Notes: generated by a model from the sequence alone, not told the origin. A stretch of DNA of 5,509 bases from Methyloprofundus sp. (GCA_030636485.1 DAOVWV010000136.1:1-5509); one strand, 5' to 3'. Counted from the stretch's first letter, positions 1 through 5,509 are shown. Numbers and translations: made by a program.

Positions 1-769
1 CTATTTCAGTTGCGGAAAGCTTAAAATCGGTATGCTCGGGACTAAAGTAGTACTGACTATTTAACCCTATACCCTTTTTAATCGCCTCTAAAAGTAATAA
101 CTTGCTAACGCTATCAATATAACGACTGGCAAACGAGTAGGGAATCGTTGCAAATGAATTTTCACTCAGTTGTAGTGTGCGTTCAGGCCAAGGCTGTAAT
201 TGTAGAGAACCTAAATATTGTTTAAGATTTAGGATTTTTTTATCCAGCGCATCATTGCCATATTTTTGCTTAATTTGCTGTTGAAGCGCAAGACTGAGCG
301 GAGAGGATGCCCTTATTTTAGTATCAAACAGGCCTGCTCCTTTGATACTTAACAGCGGGTGTGAAGTATCTCTGCTTAATAAAGCAATATTAAGCCTGAT
401 TTCTTTAAGCAAGGTATTTTGCTGTTTTTGTTGTAAAAACTGCACATTAAAATATTCGTGCAAGCGCTCATAATGCTGTTCATTGAGTGCGATGCTTGCC
501 TGATGAAAATTTCTATTTTCTAAATAACGATATTGATAGTCAAAATCACTGCTAAGGTGCTTAACCAGGCGAATAACGCCGCCATCATAATGCTGAAAGT
601 GAAAGGTTTCCTTATCAAAGCGCAGAGCTGTATGCCCACCGCTGGCGCTACCCTCACTGGCATCTATATAGATATATTCAAGTATTTTGGCTGATAGTAC
701 AGGCGGGTAGGATAAGCTAAAAGCCATCAATATTATGCAAACTATTTTTATGGTTTGTTTAATAGGCAA
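1..769 (-). CDS. Exported protein of unknown function, C-terminus beyond window edge
   Basis: The minus strand is open from about 805 to base 1 and continues past the edge, so only the N-terminal ~256 residues are visible. Starting at TTG 769, the protein opens with a classical Sec signal peptide: a short basic n-region (PIKQTIK), a hydrophobic core (IVCIILMAFSLSY) and a cleavage-like PPVLSA. The mature part begins KILEYIYIDASEGSASGG, then GHTALRF and FHFQHYDGG. I infer a distant resemblance to DUF4105-type or papain-like periplasmic proteins that carry a Gly-His-Thr motif near the N-terminus, but I cannot assign a family. The remainder is Gln- and Leu-rich with no clear motif. The start is uncertain. 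GTG 805 would add 12 residues and has a weak AGAAGG upstream. ATG 727 would cut the signal peptide in half. None of the three has a strong ribosome site. It lies downstream of the lipoprotein gene in the same direction. Confidence 0.75.
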   Translation of the reverse strand, partial: MPIKQTIKIVCIILMAFSLSYPPVLSAKILEYIYIDASEGSASGGHTALRFDKETFHFQHYDGGVIRLVKHLSSDFDYQYRYLENRNFHQASIALNEQHYERLHEYFNVQFLQQKQQNTLLKEIRLNIALLSRDTSHPLLSIKGAGLFDTKIRASSPLSLALQQQIKQKYGNDALDKKILNLKQYLGSLQLQPWPERTLQLSENSFATIPYSFASRYIDSVSKLLLLEAIKKGIGLNSQYYFSPEHTDFKLSATEI

Positions 770-805
770 TGGAGGGCTTAAAAAGGCGAATTGTTTTGCA
801 GACAC

Positions 806-838
806 AGCACTGCCAGCCTTCTCAGAGCTGGCAGTGCT
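806..838. promoter_or_regulatory. Perfect 12-bp hairpin before the exported-protein gene
   Basis: Arms AGCACTGCCAGC (806-817) and GCTGGCAGTGCT (827-838) are exact reverse complements around a 9-nt loop. On the minus strand the stem ends directly before the candidate GTG start at 805, and no T-tract follows; the first T5 is about 20 nt further on. On the plus strand only TTT follows. It is therefore not a textbook intrinsic terminator in either direction. It could slow or partly end transcription from the lipoprotein gene, protect an mRNA end, or mask the downstream start. The structure is certain; the role is not. Confidence 0.6.
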
Positions 839-880
839 TTGCAATAAGCTTAAATCCTCGCTGTTAAGCACGCTTTATTT

Positions 881-906
881 TTAAACTTAGCACTGCCTAA
901 GTTTAA
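881..906. promoter_or_regulatory. 10-bp hairpin overlapping the lipoprotein stop codon
   Basis: TTAAACTTAG (881-890) and CTAAGTTTAA (897-906) are perfect inverted arms with a 6-nt loop CACTGC. The right arm contains the TAA stop of the lipoprotein gene (903-905). The stem is AT-rich and has no T-tract on the minus-strand side, where A residues follow instead. A terminator or 3'-end stabilising role for the lipoprotein mRNA is possible but unproven. Its loop shares nine bases with the neighbouring hairpin at 806-838 (see findings). Confidence 0.5.
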
Positions 907-1346
907 TCTTCTTGTTGCTCATAGCCTTTTTGAATCATTTGCATTCTATTTATATTGGCACCTGCTATATTGCCTTTATAGGTTTCATATAGCTGGCCTG
1001 TTATTTTTGATTTTTTCAAGCCACGGCCGATACCTATCAGGGTTGCTTCGTCATCTTCCCAATTGGTAATGCCTTGTGCGGTAGCAATTTCAGCAATACC
1101 GCGCACATAGGTAGAACGATCAAACTCTGAGCTAGTGATATAGGTACTGGTATAATTCATCACTTGCAACTGATAGTCTTTTTTATCCTCCGAAGAGGAG
1201 GATGAAGGACTGCTAATAATAGAGGCAGAAGAGTCGGAACTACTGGCCGAGCTGTCAGATGAGCTTTGAGAACTTGCAGAAAAAGAGCAACCCTGTGCTA
1301 GACTAATAACAACGAGAGCAGGAAATAGAAAAGGCTTGATGTGCAT
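903..1346 (-). CDS. Small serine-rich putative outer-membrane lipoprotein
   Basis: This 147-residue protein has a lipoprotein signal peptide: MHIK, a hydrophobic stretch, then LAQG-C with the acylated cysteine at residue 20. LAQGC fits the permissive PROSITE lipobox, although Ala at -3 and Gln at -2 are less usual than Leu-Ala/Ser. Serine rather than aspartate follows the Cys, which by the Lol rule predicts the outer membrane. Residues 21-52 are a linker made almost wholly of serine, including a tandem SSSDSSA pair. A compact, probably helical domain follows (about 58-140), with YVRGIAEIA, NWEDDEATLIGIGRGL and a C-terminal QKGYEQQED. It looks like one of the small uncharacterised lipoproteins of gammaproteobacteria; I cannot name the family or a function. 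ATG 1346 is preceded by AGGA about 10 nt upstream, an acceptable ribosome site. It is transcribed divergently from hemL. Confidence 0.85.
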   Translation of the reverse strand: MHIKPFLFPALVVISLAQGCSFSASSQSSSDSSASSSDSSASIISSPSSSSSEDKKDYQLQVMNYTSTYITSSEFDRSTYVRGIAEIATAQGITNWEDDEATLIGIGRGLKKSKITGQLYETYKGNIAGANINRMQMIQKGYEQQED

Positions 1347-1372
1347 AATTTAGGAGTCCTGGATTGATGTTT

Positions 1373-1403
1373 AATATAAAGAATTTTTAGAGTATCTGTA
1401 CAA
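1373..1403 (-). promoter_or_regulatory. Weak candidate promoter for the lipoprotein gene
   Basis: On the minus strand TTGTAC (1403-1398) and TATATT (1378-1373) resemble sigma-70 -35 and -10 boxes, about 27 bp before the start codon. The 19-bp spacer is longer than the optimum, and AT-rich sequence gives such matches by chance. Confidence 0.25.
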
Positions 1404-1406
1404 TAG

Positions 1407-1586
1407 CATAAGCAAGTTAACAAGGATGAAATAAATAAGCTATTCTTATATTGCGCAGATGAGAGTTATCCCCCCTTGCTTCCTAAACATACCAACATTA
1501 ACATTCCAGATAACGACCTTAATATACAAGACAAAATTCCCGTTAAGCTTGCTCCAGCACCTTCTGTTATGAAGCGCAGGGCTTGA
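1407..1586 (+). pseudogene. Possible gene remnant, open frame without a usable start
   Basis: The frame between stops TAG 1404 and TGA 1584 reads 59 codons with protein-like composition, including PPLLPKHTNINIPDNDL and IPVKLAPAPS. It has no ATG near its beginning; the only Met is close to the end. An ATG at 1459 opens the next frame and would join this one by a one-base change in the C6 run at 1470-1475. This may be the tail of a decayed gene, a frameshifted small gene, or chance. I recognise no family, and the call rests only on composition. Confidence 0.2.
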
Positions 1587-1705
1587 AAACACAGCCCTGA
1601 GAACCTATTCTAAGTGAGTAAATAAAACCCAGAATAAGTATGAATATGATGAGCTTTCTAAGTTTGTGCAAAAATAACATACCCTTAATAAAAATGAGAT
1701 AAAAC

Positions 1706-2986
1706 ATGACTGAATCCGCTATATTATTTTCTGAAGCCAAAGAGGTTATACCCGGTGGTGTCAACTCCCCTGTCCGCTCTTTTAGTGGTGTAGGAGGAAC
1801 CCCGGTTTATATTGACCGTGCCCAAGGTTCCTATCTATATGATTCCGAAGGTAAACAATATATTGACTATGTAGGGTCATGGGGGCCGATGATCGTCGGC
1901 CATGCACATCAGGCTGTACTCGATGCCGTTAATGAAACAGCGGCAAAAGGTCTGAGCTTTGGTGCACCTACCGAGCTGGAAACCTTGATGGCAAGAAAAA
2001 TATGCAAACTGGTACCCTCTATTGAGCAGGTACGTATGGTCAGTTCAGGCACAGAAGCCACCATGAGTGCAATTCGTCTTGCCCGAGGTTACACTGGGCG
2101 CGATAAGATTGTAAAATTTGAAGGCTGTTATCACGGTCATTCTGACTCTTTACTGGTTAAGGCAGGATCGGGGGCTTTGACACTGGGCGTTCCCAGCTCA
2201 CCTGGTGTTCCGGCAGCGGTTGCAGAAGATACCATTACCCTAAGCTATAATGATATAGAAGGTGTTAAACAAGCCTTTGCTGAGATTGGCGAGCAGGTGG
2301 CAGCGATTATTGTCGAACCCGTTGCCGGTAATATGAACTGCATTCCACCCATTGAAGGCTTTTTACAAACCTTACGCGAAGTCTGTGACCAATATAATAG
2401 TGTATTGATTTTTGATGAAGTGATGACCGGATTTCGAGTAGACAAACATTGTGCGCAAGGACTGTATGGTGTCAAACCTGACTTAACGACCTTAGGAAAA
2501 GTGATCGGTGGTGGAATGCCGGTAGGCGCTTTTGGCGGTGCACATAAAATCATGTCTGCATTGGCTCCCGTAGGCCCCGTATATCAGGCAGGTACTTTGT
2601 CGGGTAACCCCGTTGCCATGGCAGCCGGCTATAAAACACTGGAGCTACTTTCAGCCTCTAATTTTCATCAGCAACTGGCAGAAAAAACACGCAGCTTAGT
2701 GGAAGGCATACAGGCAAAAGCGGTTGCTGCCAATATAGGCATGTCGGTTAATATTGTGGGCAGCATGTTTGGCCTGTTCTTTACTCAGGAAGATCATATT
2801 AGTACTTTCGAGCAGGTTATGCGTTGCGATCAAGAGTTATTCAAGCAGTTTTTTCATGGCATGTTGCGGGAAGGCATCTATCTAGCTCCCTCGGCATTTG
2901 AGGCGGGCTTTATGTCAGCCGCACACAGTGATGATGACATTGCCGCAACGATTACCGCTGCTGAACGTGTATTCAATCAACTATAG
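1706..2986 (+). CDS. hemL: Glutamate-1-semialdehyde 2,1-aminomutase
   Basis: This PLP- or PMP-dependent cytosolic enzyme converts glutamate-1-semialdehyde to 5-aminolevulinate, the second step of the C5 route to haem after glutamyl-tRNA reductase (HemA, not in this window). At 426 residues it matches the E. coli enzyme and aligns end to end. Landmarks include [10 protein letters not shown] (15-24), YVGSWGPM (55-62), the cofactor-phosphate loop SSGTEA (113-118), YHGH (142-145), FDEVMTGFR (236-244) with Asp237 facing the pyridine nitrogen, the Schiff-base lysine in [16 protein letters not shown] (Lys265, same number as in E. coli), and GTLSGNP (296-302). ATG 1706 is the first possible start because an in-frame TAA lies two codons upstream; GAGA about 6 nt before it is a modest ribosome site. 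The gene is intact with no odd residues. relA follows after 41 bp on the same strand, so co-transcription is possible. Confidence 0.98.
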   Translation: MTESAILFSEAKEVIPGGVNSPVRSFSGVGGTPVYIDRAQGSYLYDSEGKQYIDYVGSWGPMIVGHAHQAVLDAVNETAAKGLSFGAPTELETLMARKICKLVPSIEQVRMVSSGTEATMSAIRLARGYTGRDKIVKFEGCYHGHSDSLLVKAGSGALTLGVPSSPGVPAAVAEDTITLSYNDIEGVKQAFAEIGEQVAAIIVEPVAGNMNCIPPIEGFLQTLREVCDQYNSVLIFDEVMTGFRVDKHCAQGLYGVKPDLTTLGKVIGGGMPVGAFGGAHKIMSALAPVGPVYQAGTLSGNPVAMAAGYKTLELLSASNFHQQLAEKTRSLVEGIQAKAVAANIGMSVNIVGSMFGLFFTQEDHISTFEQVMRCDQELFKQFFHGMLREGIYLAPSAFEAGFMSAAHSDDDIAATITAAERVFNQL

Positions 2987-2995
2987 AGCCTACAT

Positions 2996-3018
2996 GGGGG
3001 GTCATGAGCTGACCCTCC
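2996..3018 (+). promoter_or_regulatory. GC-rich hairpin in the hemL-relA gap
   Basis: GGGGGGTCA (2996-3004) pairs with TGACCCTCC (3010-3018), with one G-T wobble, around a 5-nt loop TGAGC. It fills most of the 41 bp between the hemL stop and the relA start. CTTACCTAT follows rather than a T-tract, so full intrinsic termination is unlikely. The stem ends 9 nt before the relA ATG and includes the only G-rich sequence there, so it may affect relA translation or message decay. Confidence 0.55.
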
Positions 3019-3027
3019 CTTACCTAT

Positions 3028-4884
3028 ATGCCTACTTACCTACCTTCCACACCAGACTTGTATAGCCGTTTTTCTGCTTATGAAGGCGATGTCATTCGTC
3101 ATGCCATAGCACTGGCTGAAAGTCATGATGATATTGAAATCAACCGTCCTTACGGCCTGGATGTTGCCTTAAATTTATTAGCCCTTAATGTTGATATAGA
3201 AACGATATTAGCCGCTATTTTAAGTGATGTCAGATTATCGGATTATCCGATAGAACCCGAATTTGGTCCCTTCGTGGCCGCGCTAGTCGATAATGTCAAA
3301 CAATTAAATGCGCTCAAGGTTTACTCCAGAAATATAGCTACGCAAGGTACTCAGGTTGAGATTCTCCGGCGTATGCTGCTCTCCACCGCAGAAGATATAC
3401 GGGCACTATTAATTAAACTGGCCTATCGTCTGGTGCGCTTAAAAAAACTGGAGCAGGAAGAGCAGGAAATACGTCATTTTATTGCCCAGGAAACTCTGGA
3501 TCTATACTCGCCCATTGCTAATCGCCTGGGTATTGGACAGTTAAAGTGGGCGCTGGAAGATTATGCTTTCCGCTATCTAGAGCCTGAAAATTACCTATCT
3601 GTCGCAAAATCACTCGAAAACAAGCGTATACATCGCGAAGATTGCGTTGCCGATTTTATGATTGTATTAGAAAAAGAGCTGGATAATGCAGGTATAAAAG
3701 CAGAAATCAAAGGACGCCCCAAACATATTTATAGTATCTGGCAAAAAATGCAGCGTAAAAAATTGCCGATAGAAGAACTTTATGACTTACTTGCTGTGCG
3801 GGTGGTGGTTGAGCAGCCGGGGCAATGTTACGAGGTACTAGGACTAGTGCATCAGCACTGGAGTTCGATTCCTAAAGAATTTGATGACTATATTGCCAAC
3901 CCCAAAAGCAACGGCTATCAGTCATTACATACCGTTATTTTAGATGCCGACAATAACCGCATAGAAGTACAGATACGTACTTGTCAAATGCATGAATTTG
4001 CAGAGCTGGGGGTTGCAGCACATTGGCGCTATAAAGAGGGAAGCAAGCAAGATATTGCCACCGAAAAAAGTATTGCATCCTTACGCCAGTTATTAGACGA
4101 AAAAGATAGCGACTCTTTATTAGCCAACTTCCGTACCGAGTTATTTGCTGACCGAATCTATGTGCTAACCCCGGCAGGTGAATTAATTGATTTACTCAAA
4201 GGAGCGACACCTCTCGATTTTGCCTATGCAATACATACCGATATAGGGCACCGTTGCCGTGGAGCCAAGGTGAATGGCGTTATAGCCCCTTTAACACATA
4301 CCTTGCGCACGGGAGAACAGGTTGAAATTTTAACCGGTAATGATTGCTCCCCAAATGCAAACTGGATAGACCCAAACCTAGGATATTTAAAAACGCCACG
4401 CGCACTTAATAAGGTAAAGGTATGGCTGAAAGAGCAAGGCAAAAGCAAGCATAGCCTGGCGGGGCAACAGATTTTAGATAAAGCCGTGCGGCGTATAAAG
4501 CCCAGAAAGGGGTTTCTGGTAAAATTATTGCAGTATTTCAAACTCTCAGATACTCGCAAGTTATGGGTGCTATTAGGGCGCAACGATATTAATGGGGGGC
4601 AATTAAATCATGCGCTAAAAAAAATCGAAACGACTAAAAGGAAAGTAAACGTTAAAAAAACCTTTCCAGAAAAAACAAACACTCTGGAAATTACCGTTGC
4701 TGGTAAAAACAATATTTTGACTCACTTTGCCCAATGCTGTCACCCCGGCAGCGATGACGAGTTAATTGGTTTTATCACCCACAGTAATGGCATTGCCATT
4801 CATAAAATGAACTGTGACAATGTTAAGCAGTTAAACGATGAACAAAAAAAACTGCTTGTTGCTGTGAGTTTAAAGGGGAACTGA
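3028..4884 (+). CDS. relA: RelA-type (p)ppGpp synthetase lacking the C-terminal ACT domain
   Basis: Ribosome-associated enzyme that transfers pyrophosphate from ATP to GDP or GTP during amino-acid starvation. Domain order by residue: pseudo-hydrolase (about 20-150), where the HD metal motif is replaced by ILSDVRLSD (64-72); synthetase (about 190-335) with GRPKHIYSIW (229-238), YDLLAVRVVV, EFDDYIANPKSNGYQSLHT (284-302), EVQIRT (313-318) and AELGVAAHWRYKEG (325-338); TGS (373-435), PLDFAYAIHTDIGHRC; helical segment; zinc-finger/RIS (553-603) with the CC pair 570-571. EFDD is the signature of monofunctional RelA, whereas bifunctional Rel/SpoT has RFKD, so this is RelA and not SpoT. The protein is 618 residues against 744 in E. 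coli. It starts about 30 residues late and stops just after RIS, so the ACT/RRM domain is missing. Asn595 replaces the Asp of the E. coli DC pair. An in-frame TGA at 3010 excludes earlier starts, and ATG 3028 has no Shine-Dalgarno, only pyrimidine-rich sequence. Confidence 0.95.
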   Translation: MPTYLPSTPDLYSRFSAYEGDVIRHAIALAESHDDIEINRPYGLDVALNLLALNVDIETILAAILSDVRLSDYPIEPEFGPFVAALVDNVKQLNALKVYSRNIATQGTQVEILRRMLLSTAEDIRALLIKLAYRLVRLKKLEQEEQEIRHFIAQETLDLYSPIANRLGIGQLKWALEDYAFRYLEPENYLSVAKSLENKRIHREDCVADFMIVLEKELDNAGIKAEIKGRPKHIYSIWQKMQRKKLPIEELYDLLAVRVVVEQPGQCYEVLGLVHQHWSSIPKEFDDYIANPKSNGYQSLHTVILDADNNRIEVQIRTCQMHEFAELGVAAHWRYKEGSKQDIATEKSIASLRQLLDEKDSDSLLANFRTELFADRIYVLTPAGELIDLLKGATPLDFAYAIHTDIGHRCRGAKVNGVIAPLTHTLRTGEQVEILTGNDCSPNANWIDPNLGYLKTPRALNKVKVWLKEQGKSKHSLAGQQILDKAVRRIKPRKGFLVKLLQYFKLSDTRKLWVLLGRNDINGGQLNHALKKIETTKRKVNVKKTFPEKTNTLEITVAGKNNILTHFAQCCHPGSDDELIGFITHSNGIAIHKMNCDNVKQLNDEQKKLLVAVSLKGN

Positions 4885-4934
4885 TGCCAGGTTACATAGG
4901 AACGCACAAAACAGAAGGCAAAAAAAAACGCTAG
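4884..4934 (+). CDS. Possible 16-codon ORF overlapping the relA stop
   Basis: The relA terminator and an ATG overlap as TGATG (4882-4886), and AAGGGGA within the last relA codons sits about 5 nt upstream, a very good ribosome site. The frame encodes MPGYIGTHKTEGKKKR and stops at TAG 4932, inside the following hairpin. This geometry is typical of translational coupling. It could be the head of a lost downstream gene, a real basic micropeptide, or chance. There is no homology evidence. Confidence 0.25.
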   Translation: MPGYIGTHKTEGKKKR

Positions 4935-4955
4935 CGGCAATAAGCAGCTAGCGTT
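4920..4955 (-). terminator. Intrinsic terminator for minus-strand transcripts
   Basis: AACGCTAGC (4927-4935) and GCTAGCGTT (4947-4955) form a perfect 9-bp stem with an 11-nt loop. Read on the minus strand, the stem runs straight into nine T residues (complement of A9 at 4920-4928). This is a textbook Rho-independent terminator for transcription coming from the toxin side, and would keep it out of relA. In the plus direction ATAGG follows instead of Ts, so it should not terminate relA mRNA efficiently. Confidence 0.85.
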
Positions 4956-4986
4956 ATAGGTATAAACAATATTACGAGGAGGTACT

Positions 4987-5079
4987 ATGTTTACTGGAAC
5001 AACAACAAAAAGGATTAAACTAAAACCTCAATATAATTCACTTTTAATCAGTGATAGTTGTATTTACGACTATCAATAA
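4987..5079 (+). CDS. Possible 30-residue small protein
   Basis: ATG 4987 is preceded by a near-perfect Shine-Dalgarno, AGGAGG, at 4978-4983, the best in the window. The frame encodes 30 residues starting MFTGTTTKRIKLKPQY and ending IYDYQ, stop TAA 5077. It has no transmembrane segment and matches no family I know. The end of the frame is part of the inverted repeat 5052-5075. relA read-through could supply the transcript because no plus-strand terminator intervenes; no convincing separate promoter is visible. It may be a leader peptide, a truncated gene start, or a real small protein. The ribosome site is the only strong evidence. Confidence 0.35.
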   Translation: MFTGTTTKRIKLKPQYNSLLISDSCIYDYQ

Positions 5080-5089
5080 AAAGGAAAAA

Positions 5090-5104
5090 ATGAGTAATTT
5101 CTGA
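5090..5104 (+). other. Minimal ORF (MSNF) with a good ribosome site
   Basis: AAGGA at 5081-5085 sits 4 nt before ATG 5090, which opens only four codons before TGA. It lies 10 bp after the stop of the 30-codon frame. Such a short frame may be the head of a gene broken by mutation or rearrangement, or a chance site in A-rich DNA. Confidence 0.2.
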
Positions 5105-5164
5105 CTACTATACAGTAGAAACAAAATTACACAATACAGCTTAATATTGTTAGTCTGTTTCCTA

Positions 5165-5260
5165 TTAGGAAACAATAAACCGAACCTCTAATTCTTCTAT
5201 TGTCTCCGTTAGTATCCGCGCTTGTCCACCAAACGGTTCAGATCGTGGTTCGTACCTCAC
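5165..5260 (-). CDS. Possible 31-codon ORF in frame behind the toxin gene
   Basis: From GTG 5260 the minus strand reads 31 codons, starting VRYEPRSEPFGGQ and ending EELEVRFIVS, to TAA 5167. AAGG lies 8 nt upstream of the GTG. The frame is the same as the toxin's and is separated from it only by the toxin's TAA, with six sense codons between that stop and the GTG. Its composition is less AT-driven than its surroundings, which suggests real or recently lost coding sequence. I recognise no family. It could be a small co-transcribed gene or the remnant of a longer ORF cut at the inverted repeat 5156-5174. Confidence 0.3.
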   Translation of the reverse strand: MRYEPRSEPFGGQARILTETIEELEVRFIVS

Positions 5261-5278
5261 ACAATCTAACCTTGTTCG

Positions 5279-5509
5279 TTATGCTTTGATTTCATCGACT
5301 GGCAATATTTGCCTACCATGCTTAACAGTAAGAATTGAAATACACTCACGTTGTAATCTATAAACAATACGATAATTCCCATGAAGTATTTCGCGAAACT
5401 CATCTTGCATTATTTCAGGAACCATACGCCCACTCTTCGGAAACGTTTCTAATCGTTCAACAGCCTGAAATGTTGATTCAACCCATTTTTGGGCAGAATT
5501 TAGACTATC
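5279..5509 (-). CDS. RelE/ParE-family toxin of a type II toxin-antitoxin system, N-terminus outside window
   Basis: The last 76 codons of a toxin gene run in from the right edge to TAA 5281-5279. The visible protein has the family pattern: a helix with AQKWVESTFQAVERL, then ETFPKSGRMVPE, the core strand REILHGNYRIVYRL and the C-terminal ISILTVKHGRQILP. RelE/ParE toxins are about 90-100 residues, so about 20 are missing. The FPKSGRMVPE and YRIVYRL motifs fit the ParE-like branch, whose known members poison gyrase, slightly better than the mRNA-cleaving RelE branch; sequence alone does not settle the target. The antitoxin gene would normally be just upstream, beyond 5509. Downstream on the same strand are a 31-codon frame and, about 320 bp away, the terminator at 4920-4955 that probably ends this operon. 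Confidence 0.92.
   Translation of the reverse strand, partial: DSLNSAQKWVESTFQAVERLETFPKSGRMVPEIMQDEFREILHGNYRIVYRLQRECISILTVKHGRQILPVDEIKA

Larger units (their letters stand above)
1347..1705. other. Divergent intergenic region between the lipoprotein gene and hemL
   Basis: These 359 bases separate two divergently transcribed genes and must hold both promoters. No strong sigma-70 promoter stands out for hemL. TATGAT at 1645-1650 is a fair -10 box without a good -35, and TTGTGC (1664-1669) with TAATAA (1686-1691) is weaker. A 7-bp hairpin, CAGGGCT/AGCCCTG, lies at 1577-1599 with no T-tract. A 59-codon plus-strand open stretch without a normal start is described separately. No RNA gene or mobile element is recognisable. 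Confidence 0.6.
4885..5278. other. Gene-poor, repeat-containing region between relA and the toxin
   Basis: No conventional gene lies in these 394 bases. They contain a minus-strand terminator, tiny open frames on both strands, and several inverted repeats. One is 5052-5075, a 10-bp stem with one wobble, TGATAGTTGT/ACGACTATCA. Another is 5156-5174, TGTTTCCTA around a single T with TAGGAAACA. A distant 10-bp pair is AACAATATTA at 4965-4974 and its complement at 5142-5151. No ACT-domain coding sequence that could complete RelA is present in any frame. The pattern suits a junction between conserved chromosome and an accessory segment. Confidence 0.6.

Noticed and set aside
806..838. Intrinsic terminator for the lipoprotein gene
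   Set aside because: The stem is strong but no T-tract follows on the minus strand, so it was recorded as a hairpin of unknown role.
1567..1764. Minus-strand 65-codon frame with a hydrophobic stretch across the hemL start
   Set aside because: It overlaps the hemL 5' end antisense; the hydrophobic part arises from AT-rich DNA and there is no supporting start signal.
2245..2553. Minus-strand open frame of about 100 codons inside hemL
   Set aside because: It is antisense to strongly conserved hemL sequence and its translation resembles no protein.
4224..4583. Minus-strand open frame of about 119 codons inside relA
   Set aside because: It is antisense to the conserved TGS region of relA, with no ribosome site or recognisable product.
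4908..4960. Programmed frameshift signal: A9 run followed by a hairpin in the 16-codon frame
   Set aside because: Both shifted frames stop within about ten codons, and the A9 plus stem is fully explained as a minus-strand terminator.
4965..5151. Miniature mobile element bounded by 10-bp inverted repeats AACAATATTA
   Set aside because: The repeats are short and AT-only apart from one base pair, are not flanked by target duplications, and are plausible by chance.
5231..5265. tRNA T-arm-like sequence (GGTTCGTACC)
   Set aside because: The flanks do not pair as a T-stem, and no acceptor, D or anticodon arms are nearby.
5155..5285. Integron attC-like site next to the toxin (GCATAAC on the minus strand)
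   Set aside because: Only one half-site resembles an R'' box; no partner GTTRRRY box at the right distance and no complementary arms were found.

Overview
The window is chromosomal DNA from a moderately AT-rich gammaproteobacterium. Two things point there. One gene is a dedicated RelA, a (p)ppGpp synthetase with a degenerate hydrolase domain; the RelA/SpoT split is typical of Beta- and Gammaproteobacteria. The other is a hemL gene of exactly the enterobacterial length (426 aa) that serves the C5 haem pathway. I cannot name the genus.

Layout: positions 1-1346 hold two minus-strand genes for the cell envelope. The first is an exported protein cut by the left edge of the window. Upstream of it lies a small serine-rich lipoprotein. 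The 130 bp between them carries two perfect inverted repeats that can also pair with each other. Positions 1347-1705 form a divergent intergenic region containing a possible gene remnant. Positions 1706-4884 hold hemL and relA on the plus strand, 41 bp apart, with a hairpin filling the gap. RelA is short: its C-terminal ACT domain is absent and nothing downstream could restore it.

Positions 4885-5278 are gene-poor but structured. The plus strand carries three very small open frames, each behind a good Shine-Dalgarno sequence, and the first overlaps the relA stop. The minus strand carries a strong intrinsic terminator and a 31-codon frame. Positions 5279-5509 encode the C-terminal three quarters of a RelE/ParE-family toxin on the minus strand; its antitoxin would lie outside the window.

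Functionally, hemL makes 5-aminolevulinate for haem, relA makes the starvation alarmone, and the right-hand toxin probably marks the edge of an accessory segment that abuts the relA 3' end. I see no tRNA, rRNA, CRISPR array or transposase. The most interesting parts are the ACT-less RelA, the string of tiny frames after it, and the alternative hairpins at 806-906.
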